Shown: one piece after another, positions 8,701-15,813 of the stretch
How positions within the stretch are numbered: the stretch's first letter is position 1
Layout of the letters: each line of letters opens with the position of its first letter
DNA from: Bacillus dicomae
GTDB taxonomy: Bacteria > Bacillota > Bacilli > Bacillales > Bacillaceae_G
Reading direction: 5' to 3'
DNA length: 64,000 nucleotides
Assembly (NCBI RefSeq): GCF_006494425.1
Contig: NZ_VHIV01000005.1
Span: forward strand, 159,481 to 223,480
Notes under the pieces: generated by a model
Database searches by the model: none
What the model saw: the letters and a program-made list of their open reading frames with translations, nothing else
Told to the model about the DNA's origin: nothing
Program-made: the position numbers and the translations under genes

Positions 8701-8778
8701 ATGCATAAGGTATTAAAAGGAACTGACATAGAAAATAAACCACACATGTTATTTATAGGGGGGGAAACCTGTAACTGA
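8701..8778 (+). CDS. 25-codon ORF echoing the MFS C-terminus
   Basis: The frame reads M H K V L K G T D I E N K P H... and ends ...GGETCN. GGGGAGCTGATATT precedes the ATG as a possible ribosome binding site. Residues KGTDIE, and the DNA AAAAGGAACTGACAT, are duplicated from the last codons of the MFS gene about 60 bases upstream. It may therefore be a small tandem duplication product rather than a selected peptide. Translation is possible but unproven. Confidence 0.3.
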   Translation: MHKVLKGTDIENKPHMLFIGGETCN

Positions 8779-8882
8779 ATCCTAATATAGGTGTTTTTGT
8801 TTAAATTTTGCTTAATTCTCACCGGTAATTAACTAAAAATTTGGAAATTGTTATATAATGAATTTAATTTTAAATTAGGAGT

Positions 8883-8936
8883 GTTAGGGGTATTGGAAAG
8901 GTGTTAAAACTTCTAATAGAAAGCATATTCGATTAA
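8883..8936 (+). pseudogene. C-terminal relic of a tandem copy of the 66-aa basic protein
   Basis: The frame V R G I G K V L K L L I E S I F D stop aligns residue by residue with the end of the intact gene at 8953-9153 (V K G M G K S L K R V I E N I F N stop). The bases after the stop (GATTAAGAAAG compared with AATTAAGAAAG) also match. An upstream tandem copy has been lost except for its tail. Confidence 0.7.
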
Positions 8937-8952
8937 GAAAGAAGGGGTAGTT

Positions 8953-9153
8953 ATGAAAACTAGTGAAGAAACGCAGTGGCAAAGGTTTAAACGTAAGAGT
9001 AAATCCCCGAAAGAGTGGTTAAAGAAAGTATATGAATTTTTTATTAATGAACACGTATGGGATGCTATCTTTAAAGTGTTCCTTAAACTAGTATGGGCAG
9101 TAAAAGGTATGGGAAAAAGCTTGAAACGGGTAATAGAAAACATATTCAATTAA
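8953..9153 (+). CDS. Small basic amphipathic protein (66 aa)
   Basis: GAAGGGGTAG lies just before the ATG. The product is rich in Lys and Trp (WQRFKRKSKSPKEWLKKVYEF) and could form amphipathic helices around HVWDAIFKVFLKLVWAVKGMGKSLKR. That composition would suit a membrane-associating peptide, but no family is recognised. A relic of a second copy directly upstream shows that the gene was once tandemly duplicated, as happens with small peptide or toxin-like genes. Confidence 0.6.
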   Translation: MKTSEETQWQRFKRKSKSPKEWLKKVYEFFINEHVWDAIFKVFLKLVWAVKGMGKSLKRVIENIFN

Positions 9154-9176
9154 ATTAAGAAAGATAGGGTATTGCA

Positions 9177-9260
9177 ATGGAAATGAAACAGATTGGTAGT
9201 AAAGGGAAAACAATTGTTCCATTTCACATTAGGGGTAGCACCACATTGCTATCAAGCTAA
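9177..9260 (+). CDS. Short ORF (27 aa) ending inside a palindromic repeat
   Basis: The frame M E M K Q I G S K G K T I V P F H... has AGGG in front. Its last eleven codons or so (RGSTTLLSS) and its stop TAA lie in the half-palindrome at 9234-9260. It looks like the 5' end of a former gene truncated by the repeat; it may not be functional. Confidence 0.25.
   Translation: MEMKQIGSKGKTIVPFHIRGSTTLLSS
9234..9260. repeat. Palindromic dispersed repeat, right half-site
   Basis: GGTAGCACCACATTGCTATCAAGCTAA matches the right arm of the family whose consensus arm is CCATCAAGCTAA. Confidence 0.65.
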
Positions 9261-9355
9261 CAGAAATAGAAAACTAAAGTCCGATGAACTTACGTTCAAC
9301 GTCTGTCTATTTCTTGTATTATTCACTCTTATATTTAAAAATGAATATGCTAAAG

Positions 9356-9381
9356 AAACATCCGAATTTTGGATGTTTTTT
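9356..9381 (+). terminator. Short terminator hairpin
   Basis: AAACATCCGAATTTTGGATGTTT is followed by a T run on the plus strand. Confidence 0.55.
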
Positions 9382-9384
9382 TAC

Positions 9385-9580
9385 ATGTTTCTCTATCTTT
9401 TCAATTCTTCTTTTAAGAGAAGCAATAACGGCATTTTGATTGTTATCGTTTTGTTTAAACCTAGAGTCCACAAATACTTTTTCTTGTTGATTTCGCAAGA
9501 AGTGATGTGTTCTTTGAGCTCTGTATGGTTATACAGTGTGGTTTTACTCACTCCAGCTTCTTTTTGCCACACTCTTGAAG
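9385..9580 (-). pseudogene. Remnant of a Tn554 TnpC-like (DUF6262) gene
   Basis: Read on the minus strand with two frameshifts, the stretch gives VAKEAGVSKTTLYNHTELKEHI, then CEINKKKYLW, then NDNNQNAVIASLKRRIEKIEKHVKKHPKF. This is the helix-turn-helix plus coiled-coil layout of the small TnpC / DUF6262 proteins that accompany Tn554-type recombinases. One extra A in GCAAAAAGAAGCTGG (9555-9569) breaks the first frame. No tnpA or tnpB remains nearby, so only a relic of the former mobile element is left. Confidence 0.6.
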
Positions 9581-9584
9581 TTAA

Positions 9585-9968
9585 TTATATTTTTCTACGT
9601 ACTAAATAAAAAGATAAGGACCCCATAATAACAGGTGCAACGAAATCAAAGAAATGGGAAAAATTAAAAGAAAAAAGAAAAAGAAATGGTATAAGTGTAT
9701 AGATCACTGCTTGTCCTATAAATACAGGAATTCCAAATTGAAATTCTCTACATCGCTTGATTTTCCTGTATAACACTTCCCCGATTAGACAAGCTATAAG
9801 AGCTGGTATACTACCATAAGTGAAGATCGTTTTAATGAATTCTAATATAACGTTCGGGTGAATAAAGCTAGGATGAGAAATATATGAAATCAAGAACCAT
9901 CCAAAAATGAAAGCAAACAGACTTGCAGCATAACTAATTACAAATTTTATCAACGTAATCATCCTCAC
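9585..9968 (-). CDS. Membrane protein, four predicted TM segments (127 aa)
   Basis: Hydrophobic segments at about residues 5-27, 42-62, 80-102 and 105-122 indicate four spans, with a short basic loop (YRKIKRCREFQ) between spans 2 and 3 and a basic tail (VRRKI). There is a choice between a GTG at 9968 and an ATG at 9962; neither has a clear ribosome binding site. I do not recognise the family. The gene lies between the TnpC relic and another small membrane protein gene on the same strand. Confidence 0.6.
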   Translation of the reverse strand: MRMITLIKFVISYAASLFAFIFGWFLISYISHPSFIHPNVILEFIKTIFTYGSIPALIACLIGEVLYRKIKRCREFQFGIPVFIGQAVIYTLIPFLFLFSFNFSHFFDFVAPVIMGSLSFYLVRRKI

Positions 9969-10065
9969 AGTTTTCTAATGTTAACTCCATTGTATGACAT
10001 GAAATCCTATTATTGGTAGCGAGAAAAAAGCGGATCCCTACTCTAAAAAGCATACACTCATCCTT

Positions 10066-10422
10066 CTATACTTGTTTTATTTTCTTTGCTCTAGCAAACT
10101 TCCAAAAAGCTGCAAGTAGTATGAGCAGCGGTATTCCCTGAATAAAGAGAAATCCTCCAAAAAAATAAAGTGCACGACTAACTAGAGGAGGAGCTGTTGC
10201 CGACTCACCCGCGAAATAAGACCCATAATTAGCCGCTACACCTGCATAATCAGCTATCCCACCTATAAGAAAAGCCGCTGGAATTATAATTAAATTTATC
10301 CCTAAACAGATCATTATTGAAGATAGGTTTTTAGCCTTAATTTTTGGTGAAACAGACAAGAAAAATAAGAATATTGCAGTGCCGTTTATAAGAAGTAGTG
10401 TTATTACATAATAAATTCCCAT
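10066..10422 (-). CDS. Membrane protein, three predicted TM segments (118 aa)
   Basis: The start MGIYYVITLLL is fixed by a GGAGGG site five bases upstream; the frame extends 25 codons further without such a site. Segments at about residues 3-24, 35-57 and 85-108 are hydrophobic. The loop between spans 2 and 3 is Gly/Ala/Tyr-rich (ADYAGVAANYGSYFAGES). The C-terminus is basic (KFARAKKIKQV). I do not recognise the family. Confidence 0.65.
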   Translation of the reverse strand: MGIYYVITLLLINGTAIFLFFLSVSPKIKAKNLSSIMICLGINLIIIPAAFLIGGIADYAGVAANYGSYFAGESATAPPLVSRALYFFGGFLFIQGIPLLILLAAFWKFARAKKIKQV

Positions 10423-10557
10423 AATATCCCTCCATGATTTTAATTGTACCATCAGCAAAGACAACTTTGTGTAAATTTGGATGAATAGGGTCTTCATGTG
10501 AGGTTAACATTACGTCTCATTAACAGTAGTCAATAATGCACATAATTTTCGTTTTTG

Positions 10558-10603
10558 CTTTCTTTTCTGAGCTGGATAGCGATGGGGTGAGTCATAAATT
10601 GTG
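10558..10603. repeat. Palindromic dispersed repeat, left half with T-rich lead-in
   Basis: TTTCTTTTCTGAGCTGGATAGCGATGGGGTGA matches the left arm and its pyrimidine-rich lead-in found at 54740-54784 and 63961-64000. The rest of the stretch from 10423 to 10793 shows no gene. Confidence 0.55.
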
Positions 10604-10793
10604 GAACATATTCTTAAGTAATTATAATATAAAAAAATTAAATTCTCCTTCTGTAATTTATTCAAATTAACAAATATCTACATCTTTTGAATGCCCTGAA
10701 AGTGCTAAACTTAAGCAAAAAAATTAACCATCCTATGCAAGAAAGTTTAGATAGCTAAAAGCATATGCTTTATTGAAGGGGTGTGATTGAATT

Positions 10794-10955
10794 ATGGAAC
10801 GGCCGAATTGGGGAATTGGAGGATTAGTATTCGTTGGTTGCATGTTTCTTGGCGGAGGAGTGGGATCTATGTTAGGTAATGCCCAAACTGGATGGCTCAT
10901 AGGAATGGGTGTTGGATTTCTTGGGATGGCTTTAACGAGACTGATTAGAAAGTAA
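10794..10955 (+). CDS. Small glycine-rich membrane protein (53 aa)
   Basis: The frame starts MERPNWGIGG and has two hydrophobic segments (GLVFVGCMFLGGGVGSML and WLIGMGVGFLGMALT) ending in a basic RLIRK tail. An in-frame TGA immediately upstream fixes this ATG as the first usable start. The GAAGGGG site is about 14 bases away, which is long. The Gly-x-Gly spacing in both spans suggests closely packed helices. The function is unknown. Confidence 0.6.
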   Translation: MERPNWGIGGLVFVGCMFLGGGVGSMLGNAQTGWLIGMGVGFLGMALTRLIRK

Positions 10956-11071
10956 TATAACGGAGATTCTTAATACCATAAGAGCTCCATACATTACAGT
11001 TAGAAGCTTCTCTTTTGTATTGGTCTTTTTTAAAATTTTTTCCATACATAGATAGGATTCTCAAGTAGGAG

Positions 11072-11093
11072 GATGGCACCTTAGGGTGTTTTT
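11072..11093 (+). terminator. Weak terminator-like hairpin
   Basis: CACCTTAGGGTG is followed by seven T residues. The stem is short, but it is the only terminator-like signal after the 53-aa membrane protein gene. Confidence 0.45.
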
Positions 11094-11207
11094 TTATGCG
11101 CTTTAAAAGATTCCCAGCATCTTTTTTGTAATAGAATAGATTCATTACCGTTTCAGACCTATGTATTCATTCATAATCTAACAGTAAAAGGGGGGATGAT
11201 TAAAGGT

Positions 11208-11594
11208 ATGGCGTGTAATGATGAATTAATTTGTCAACAGTTTGCAAGAATTATTGGTGGCCAAGAAGGATTCGCTGGTGGAAAATGCGTGGCAACAATA
11301 AATCGGGATGAAATAAAGGCAACAATCTTAGGAAAACGTTTTAGAGTAACAACTTCCTTCTCATTTGAATCAAGAGATCATAGAACTGGACAGGCATTAT
11401 GTCTAGGACGGGTAGCGCTCTTGCAAAAGGAAGTCACCGGATTTGTTGCCACAATTATTAAGCAAGGAATAATTGTTTCGTCTATTCATAATGAGTGGTT
11501 ATGTGATGATCCAAATTTAATTTACGTTAATATTGAAGATGTGGATGATCCGCTAAGTTTCGCAAAGAAAGTTAGAAGAGCATTATGTAATTAA
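11208..11594 (+). CDS. DUF1259-family protein
   Basis: The sequence CQQFARIIGG...GGKCVATINRDEIKATILGKRFR followed by GQALCLGRVALLQKEV and SSIHNEWLCDDPNLIYVNIE matches the DUF1259 pattern I know from Bacillus and Mycobacterium proteins. The family has a conserved HNHW-like motif (here HNEW at about residue 101-104) and no firmly known function. The protein lacks a signal peptide. The start at MACND is preferred because GGGGGG lies 12 bases upstream; an ATG at 11196 touches that site. A strong terminator follows. Confidence 0.75.
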   Translation: MACNDELICQQFARIIGGQEGFAGGKCVATINRDEIKATILGKRFRVTTSFSFESRDHRTGQALCLGRVALLQKEVTGFVATIIKQGIIVSSIHNEWLCDDPNLIYVNIEDVDDPLSFAKKVRRALCN

Positions 11595-11612
11595 CCAATT
11601 TATTTAGTTAAA

Positions 11613-11660
11613 TGAGCAATAGAAAAGGATCTTCAATTGAAAGATCCTTTTCTATTGTTC
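11613..11660. terminator. Long perfect terminator hairpin
   Basis: AGCAATAGAAAAGGATCTT pairs with AAGATCCTTTTCTATTGTT around a short CAATTG-containing loop. Confidence 0.85.
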
Positions 11661-11677
11661 GTAAGTGATAAATCATA

Positions 11678-11860
11678 TTAATTAAAACATTCAAGATTAT
11701 TAATGTTATTTTCAATGATTTCACTAAACACTTGAGAAAGCCTCTTTCCACTTGTTGTTTCAAGTCCTTTCATACATAAGATGAAGGTTTTCATTAATTA
11801 GGTTTACTTGACTAGCAGACAAACGTATTTTTTGTGCGCGAATCGATATAATAATCTCCG
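11678..11860 (-). pseudogene. Possible frameshifted small gene
   Basis: On the minus strand one frame reads SIRAQKIRLSASQVNLINENLHLMYE. At ATGTATGAAAGGACTTGA the neighbouring frame continues KGLETTSGKRLSQVFSEIIE...NNLECFN and stops. Both parts are protein-like, and a single-base shift joins them. No start codon is evident upstream of the first part. The remaining bases to 11989 hold only the leader of the next gene. Unknown family; low certainty. Confidence 0.35.
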
Positions 11861-11989
11861 CTTTTATTGTAGTGTCAGTCTTTTAGTAGAAAATAAATAT
11901 ATACGACAAATTTTGACAAAGAAAGACTTATGTTTTTGTTATGCTATGAAAGTTATTAATTTGTAATGTATATATAGGAGGATTTTTTA

Positions 11990-12679
11990 ATGTCAAAGAA
12001 ATTGTTATTATTTGCACTTATGAGTTTATGTGTAATTGCTTTAAGTGCTTGTAAGGGTAATGAAGAAAAATTAAAGGGCGCACCAGATGAACAAAAAGTG
12101 GATGAAGACAAAAAAGTAGTAGAGGAAGAGAAAAGTAAACAAGAAGAGCGACAAAAAGTAGAAGAAGAAAAACGTAAACAAGAAGAGCAACAAAGAGCAG
12201 AAGAAGAGAAGCGTAAACAAGAAGAGCAACAAAGAGCAGAAGAAGAGAAACGTAAACAAGAAGAACAACAAAGAGCAGAAGAAGAGAAACGTAAACAAGA
12301 AGAGCAACAAAGAGCAGAAGAAGAAAAACGTAAACAAGAGGAGCAACAAAGAGCAGAAGAAGAGAAGCGTAAACAAGAAGAGCAACAAAGAGCAGCTGAG
12401 GAAAAACGTAAGCAAGAAGAGAAGAAGGCTCAGCAACAGCAGTCTACACAACAAGAGAGAACACAAAAACAAGAAAAACCAACACAAGCAACAGGTGGAA
12501 AACCAACAAGATCACAAATTTCAGTTGGTTCACATGTAGTTATTCAATTGGATAATGACTATAGTAAAACTGTAAGTGGCGTTGTGAAAGACATTTTGAC
12601 ACATAGTGAAACACACACGTACGGAATTAAAGTTCGCTTACAAGATGGACAAATTGGTCGTGTTCAAAGTGTTAAATAA
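11990..12679 (+). CDS. Lipoprotein with 13-residue coiled-coil repeats and a YwbE-like C-terminal domain
   Basis: A signal peptide ends in the lipobox IALSAC (Cys21). Residues of about 43 to 150 are near-identical tandem copies of EEEKRKQEEQQRA, a highly charged long helix. After a short Gln/Thr linker, the last 57 residues (SQISVGSHVVIQLDND, GVVKDILTHSETHTYGIKVRL, DGQIGRVQSVK) match the YwbE family (DUF2196), normally a free ~65-residue cytoplasmic protein. Here that domain would sit outside the membrane on a rod-like stalk. The copy number of the repeat is likely to vary between strains. AGGAGG precedes the ATG. Confidence 0.8.
   Translation: MSKKLLLFALMSLCVIALSACKGNEEKLKGAPDEQKVDEDKKVVEEEKSKQEERQKVEEEKRKQEEQQRAEEEKRKQEEQQRAEEEKRKQEEQQRAEEEKRKQEEQQRAEEEKRKQEEQQRAEEEKRKQEEQQRAAEEKRKQEEKKAQQQQSTQQERTQKQEKPTQATGGKPTRSQISVGSHVVIQLDNDYSKTVSGVVKDILTHSETHTYGIKVRLQDGQIGRVQSVK
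12158..12420 (+). repeat. Intragenic 39 bp tandem repeat
   Basis: Each unit encodes the 13 residues EEEKRKQEEQQRA. Units differ by few synonymous changes (GAAGAGAAGCGT, GAAGAGAAACGT, GAAGAAAAACGT), as expected of a slippage-prone variable repeat. Confidence 0.85.
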
Positions 12680-12720
12680 TGAAAAAGAGATTTGACTTCT
12701 TTATCAAATAAATAAAAGTT

Positions 12721-12757
12721 AAAAACCCGGTTCTTTCGTAAAGGAACTGGGTTTTTG
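12721..12757 (+). terminator. Rho-independent terminator
   Basis: AAAAACCCGGTTCTTT pairs with AAAGGAACTGGGTTTTT shortly after the lipoprotein stop. Confidence 0.88.
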
Positions 12758-12776
12758 TGTACGAAATTTGCGTTTT

Positions 12777-12806
12777 GTTGGTGCTACCACACCTCTATCA
12801 AGTATA
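12777..12806. repeat. Degenerate palindromic repeat half-site
   Basis: GGTGCTACCACACCTCTATCAAG resembles the right arm of the dispersed palindrome but is diverged. Confidence 0.4.
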
Positions 12807-12937
12807 GATGTTTTTATAATTTGAAAGACGAGTAAACGAACGTGGAGGGAGTATTGCATGTTTGAGAAGATTAAATGAATAGAAAAGGAAATGTTTTTTA
12901 ATTCTGGGTTATGGACCTATCCTCTCGCTCTAATTAA

Positions 12938-13540
12938 CTAAAAGAAGAACTTTCCCATACCCATTAGACTACTAAGCATTCCAATTCCATTCATGCTGCT
13001 TTTTCCTACTGCAAGTAAGTTTCCAAGCATTCCTGGCTGACCGTAACCTCCGTTATTTCCCCATCCCATGGGACTTACCTGTCCTCCCCATCCTGAAGAG
13101 TTTCCGAAAATACCCCAGTTATTGGTACTGAATTTAAAAGCCTTAGCTGGCGGCGATAGTAAAGCGGCAAGATGCCCTTGTGCAAACATCCCTGCATGAT
13201 TGAATGGTTGGGCCCAGGGGAAGGGAGGTTTTTGATAATTAAAACCTGCATGTCCTGGTAATGGAGTCCAATTAGCAGGATGTCCTTGGGGAATCATCCC
13301 TGCATAATGGATTGGCTGACCCAAAGAGAAGGGAGGAGGCTCGGGATTGAAAGTCGTATAATTGGCTGGTGAATCCCAACCAACTGGATAGAAGCGACAA
13401 CTCCAATTCTCAGAAATCTTCAAACCACTCATTTCGTCAGCTTTAGTTATTTGGGGCTGTGAATATAATGAAAGCATTGAATTTTGATTATTATATTGTT
13501 CCTCGTTTCCCTTTGAATTCAAATACCAATATTGGTGCAT
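12938..13540 (-). CDS. Gly/Pro/Trp-rich protein with internal ~33-aa repeat (200 aa)
   Basis: GAGGGG precedes the ATG by about 9 bases. The middle holds two diverged copies of a motif: PPPFSLGQPIHYAGMIPQGHPAN and KPPFPWAQPFNHAGMFAQGHLAA, spaced about 35 residues apart. The C-terminal third is Gly/Asn/Trp-rich (NNWGIFGNSSGWGG, GWGNNGGYGQPGM). There is no signal peptide or TM segment. Such low-complexity proteins in this group are often spore-surface or cell-surface components, but this is inference; I do not recognise the family. Confidence 0.65.
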   Translation of the reverse strand: MHQYWYLNSKGNEEQYNNQNSMLSLYSQPQITKADEMSGLKISENWSCRFYPVGWDSPANYTTFNPEPPPFSLGQPIHYAGMIPQGHPANWTPLPGHAGFNYQKPPFPWAQPFNHAGMFAQGHLAALLSPPAKAFKFSTNNWGIFGNSSGWGGQVSPMGWGNNGGYGQPGMLGNLLAVGKSSMNGIGMLSSLMGMGKFFF

Positions 13541-13828
13541 AAGCTTATTCCCCTCACTTTAAAAATGTAATGTTAGACTTAGCCTATGTAATATTCCTTT
13601 TTATGGATGGTTACATAACTAGATTTCCAAGCCTGTATTTAAATGTTTATTAAGGTGTAATTAATAAAAAAGATTTTAAAATGTTATGTTGAGAAAGTAG
13701 AATTGCTAAAAAGAGAATATCCATTCGAAGAGTTTGGCAAAATACTGCAAGGATCATGTATTCTTGTGCAGATATGCAAACAATTGAAATGAATCAATGG
13801 AATTTATAATGAAGGGGCAAATAAATAT

Positions 13829-15307
13829 ATGAGTGAAACATTACATAAAAGAAAACCGCCATATTTAATGCTTGTAATCCTTTTTATTGGGGCATTTGTG
13901 TCATTTCTAAATAACTCGCTTTTAAATGTAGCCTTGCCATCAATAATGAAGGATTTAGACATTAAAGATTATTCAACAATCCAGTGGCTTTCTACAGGGT
14001 ATATGCTTGTAAGTGGTATATTAATTCCAGCATCAGCATTTTTAATAACCCGATTCTCCAATAGGAGCTTATTTATTACATCTATGGTGATTTTTATTCT
14101 TGGTACGGCCTTAGCAGCTGTAGCGCCGAACTTTGGTTTATTACTTACTGGCCGGATGGTTCAAGCAACAGGTTCTTCAGTCATGGGGCCTTTGTTAATG
14201 AATATTATGCTAGTAAGCTTTCCAAGAGAAAAAAGGGGAACGGCAATGGGGATTTTTGGATTAGTTATGATTACAGCTCCAGCAATTGGACCGACACTTT
14301 CAGGTTATATTGTAGAGTATTATGACTGGCGTTTGCTTTTTGAAATGATTTTACCGTTAGCAATCATTAGCTTACTGTTAGGGATTTGGAAATCAGAGAA
14401 TGTCATGAGACAAAACAAAAATGCAAAACTTGATTATTTCTCATTACTATTATCTTCTGTCGGCTTTGGGGGGTTGTTATATGGATTCAGTTCTGCAAGC
14501 TCTGATGGCTGGACGAATAAAGTTGTCGTAACAACCTTAATCGTAGGCGCTATTGCCCTAATTGCTTTCATTATCCGTCAATTAAAAATGAATGAACCGT
14601 TATTGGATTTACGTGTTTATAAGTACCCCATGTTTGCGCTTGCGTCTGTAATTGCAATTGTCAACGCGGTGGCCATGTTTTCAGGTATGATTTTAACACC
14701 AGCTTATGTACAAAACGTCCGCGGTATTTCACCGCTGAGCTCTGGGCTGATGATGCTTCCAGGTGCTGTAATAATGGGGGTTATGTCACCAATTACAGGT
14801 AAATTATTTGATAAATACGGTCCTCGGATTCTTGGTATAGTAGGACTTTCTATTACAGCCGTTTCAACTTATATGCTGGCAAACCTGCAAATCGACTCTA
14901 GTCACACACATATTATTCTTATTTACACGCTGCGGATGTTTGGGATGGCGATGGTGATGATGCCACTTATGACAAATGGCCTTAATCAATTGCCAACTCG
15001 CTTAAATCCGCACGGTACAGCTGTTAATAATACAGCTCAACAAGTGTCCGGTTCAATTGGTACTGCTATTCTTGTTACGATTATGAATTCTGTAACAAAA
15101 ACAAAAGCTGAAAGTCTAATGTCTGAATTAGATCCAACAACCTTCACAGAAGCTACGAAGGCAATGTTAACTCAGAAGGCTTTATTATCCGGAATTCAAT
15201 ATTCATTCTATGTAGCGCTTGGCATGAATGTTGTTGCACTACTATTAGTTTTTTTCGTTAAACGTGTAGATACAAGCCCGGAAGCTGTCGAGAAGTTAAA
15301 TCGGTAG
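13829..15307 (+). CDS. DHA2-family multidrug efflux MFS transporter (14 TM)
   Basis: At 492 residues with about fourteen hydrophobic segments it fits the QacA/EmrB (DHA2) family of drug:H+ antiporters. Motif signatures include LNVALPSIMKDL in TM1, WLSTGYMLVSGILIPASAFL in TM2, GRMVQATGSSVMGPL in TM4 and the antiporter motif C region GIFGLVMITAPAIGPTLSGY in TM5. GAAGGGG lies about 11 bases before the start. No regulator gene is intact upstream, though 13700-13790 holds a short protein-like fragment. A strong terminator follows. Confidence 0.88.
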   Translation: MSETLHKRKPPYLMLVILFIGAFVSFLNNSLLNVALPSIMKDLDIKDYSTIQWLSTGYMLVSGILIPASAFLITRFSNRSLFITSMVIFILGTALAAVAPNFGLLLTGRMVQATGSSVMGPLLMNIMLVSFPREKRGTAMGIFGLVMITAPAIGPTLSGYIVEYYDWRLLFEMILPLAIISLLLGIWKSENVMRQNKNAKLDYFSLLLSSVGFGGLLYGFSSASSDGWTNKVVVTTLIVGAIALIAFIIRQLKMNEPLLDLRVYKYPMFALASVIAIVNAVAMFSGMILTPAYVQNVRGISPLSSGLMMLPGAVIMGVMSPITGKLFDKYGPRILGIVGLSITAVSTYMLANLQIDSSHTHIILIYTLRMFGMAMVMMPLMTNGLNQLPTRLNPHGTAVNNTAQQVSGSIGTAILVTIMNSVTKTKAESLMSELDPTTFTEATKAMLTQKALLSGIQYSFYVALGMNVVALLLVFFVKRVDTSPEAVEKLNR

Positions 15308-15442
15308 AGAAGAATAAAACTCTATATAATGATTTCTACAAGTTTTTTGCTGTTTAGTTAGACTATGAAGAAATGTAAATTTCTGCTGCTAAGGCGCGGG
15401 TATTTAAATTTGGAAAAGAATCAGTGAAATAATTATATATAG

Positions 15443-15477
15443 TAAAAAGGATCTGATATTCATATCAGATCCTTTTT
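15443..15477. terminator. Perfect terminator hairpin
   Basis: AAAAAGGATCTGATAT pairs with ATATCAGATCCTTTTT. Confidence 0.9.
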
Positions 15478-15813
15478 CATTAGCAACACAGTATACTTGC
15501 TTATCGTATTTGTTTGAATTGACATGAAAAACTACTGGTTTTCCCAATACTACAATCTTTCGCTCTCAATTTCTGATAAACATTATAATAATACGCTTCA
15601 TTTTCATTTAGTATTTTTTCTGCAAGTTAGAAATCTAAGATCAACAAACAACTTATATTACCAACCTTATAAGCAATATCATAATCGTGAATAGTTAGGG
15701 GAAAGATAAATTAAGGTAATTAATTACATATTTTTATCCCAGGCGATTCATTGCTATCTTCTTTTTATTGAATGGGATATTTTATTTCATGCTTTTTGAA
15801 AGGGTGTTTTTTA
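15478..15813. other. Intergenic region upstream of the P450 gene
   Basis: No gene is supported. The end of the stretch holds the AAAGGGTG ribosome binding site of the P450 gene. No Bm3R1-like repressor gene is present here, unlike the layout known in Bacillus megaterium. Confidence 0.4.

Noticed and set aside
9193-9609. 138-codon plus-strand frame over the TnpC relic
   Set aside because: It has no start signal, crosses a repeat half-site and a terminator, and its content is the antisense of the minus-strand relic.
11913-11945. TTGACA ... TATGCT as promoter of the repeat lipoprotein
   Set aside because: The spacing is 21 bp, too long for a normal sigma-A promoter.
12071-12487. Long minus-strand frame rich in Leu/Phe/Cys opposite the repeat lipoprotein
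   Set aside because: It is the antisense of the Lys/Glu/Gln repeat and has no ribosome binding site; an artefact of biased composition.
12858-12947. Start MFEKIK with GGAGGGAG upstream
   Set aside because: It stops after six codons; the following frame is too short to support a gene, so at most it is a relic.
13690-13795. Short protein-like fragment (VELLKREYPFEEFGKILQG) before the DHA2 transporter
   Set aside because: It could be a relic of a TetR-type regulator, but it is too short and has no HTH; not listed as a feature.
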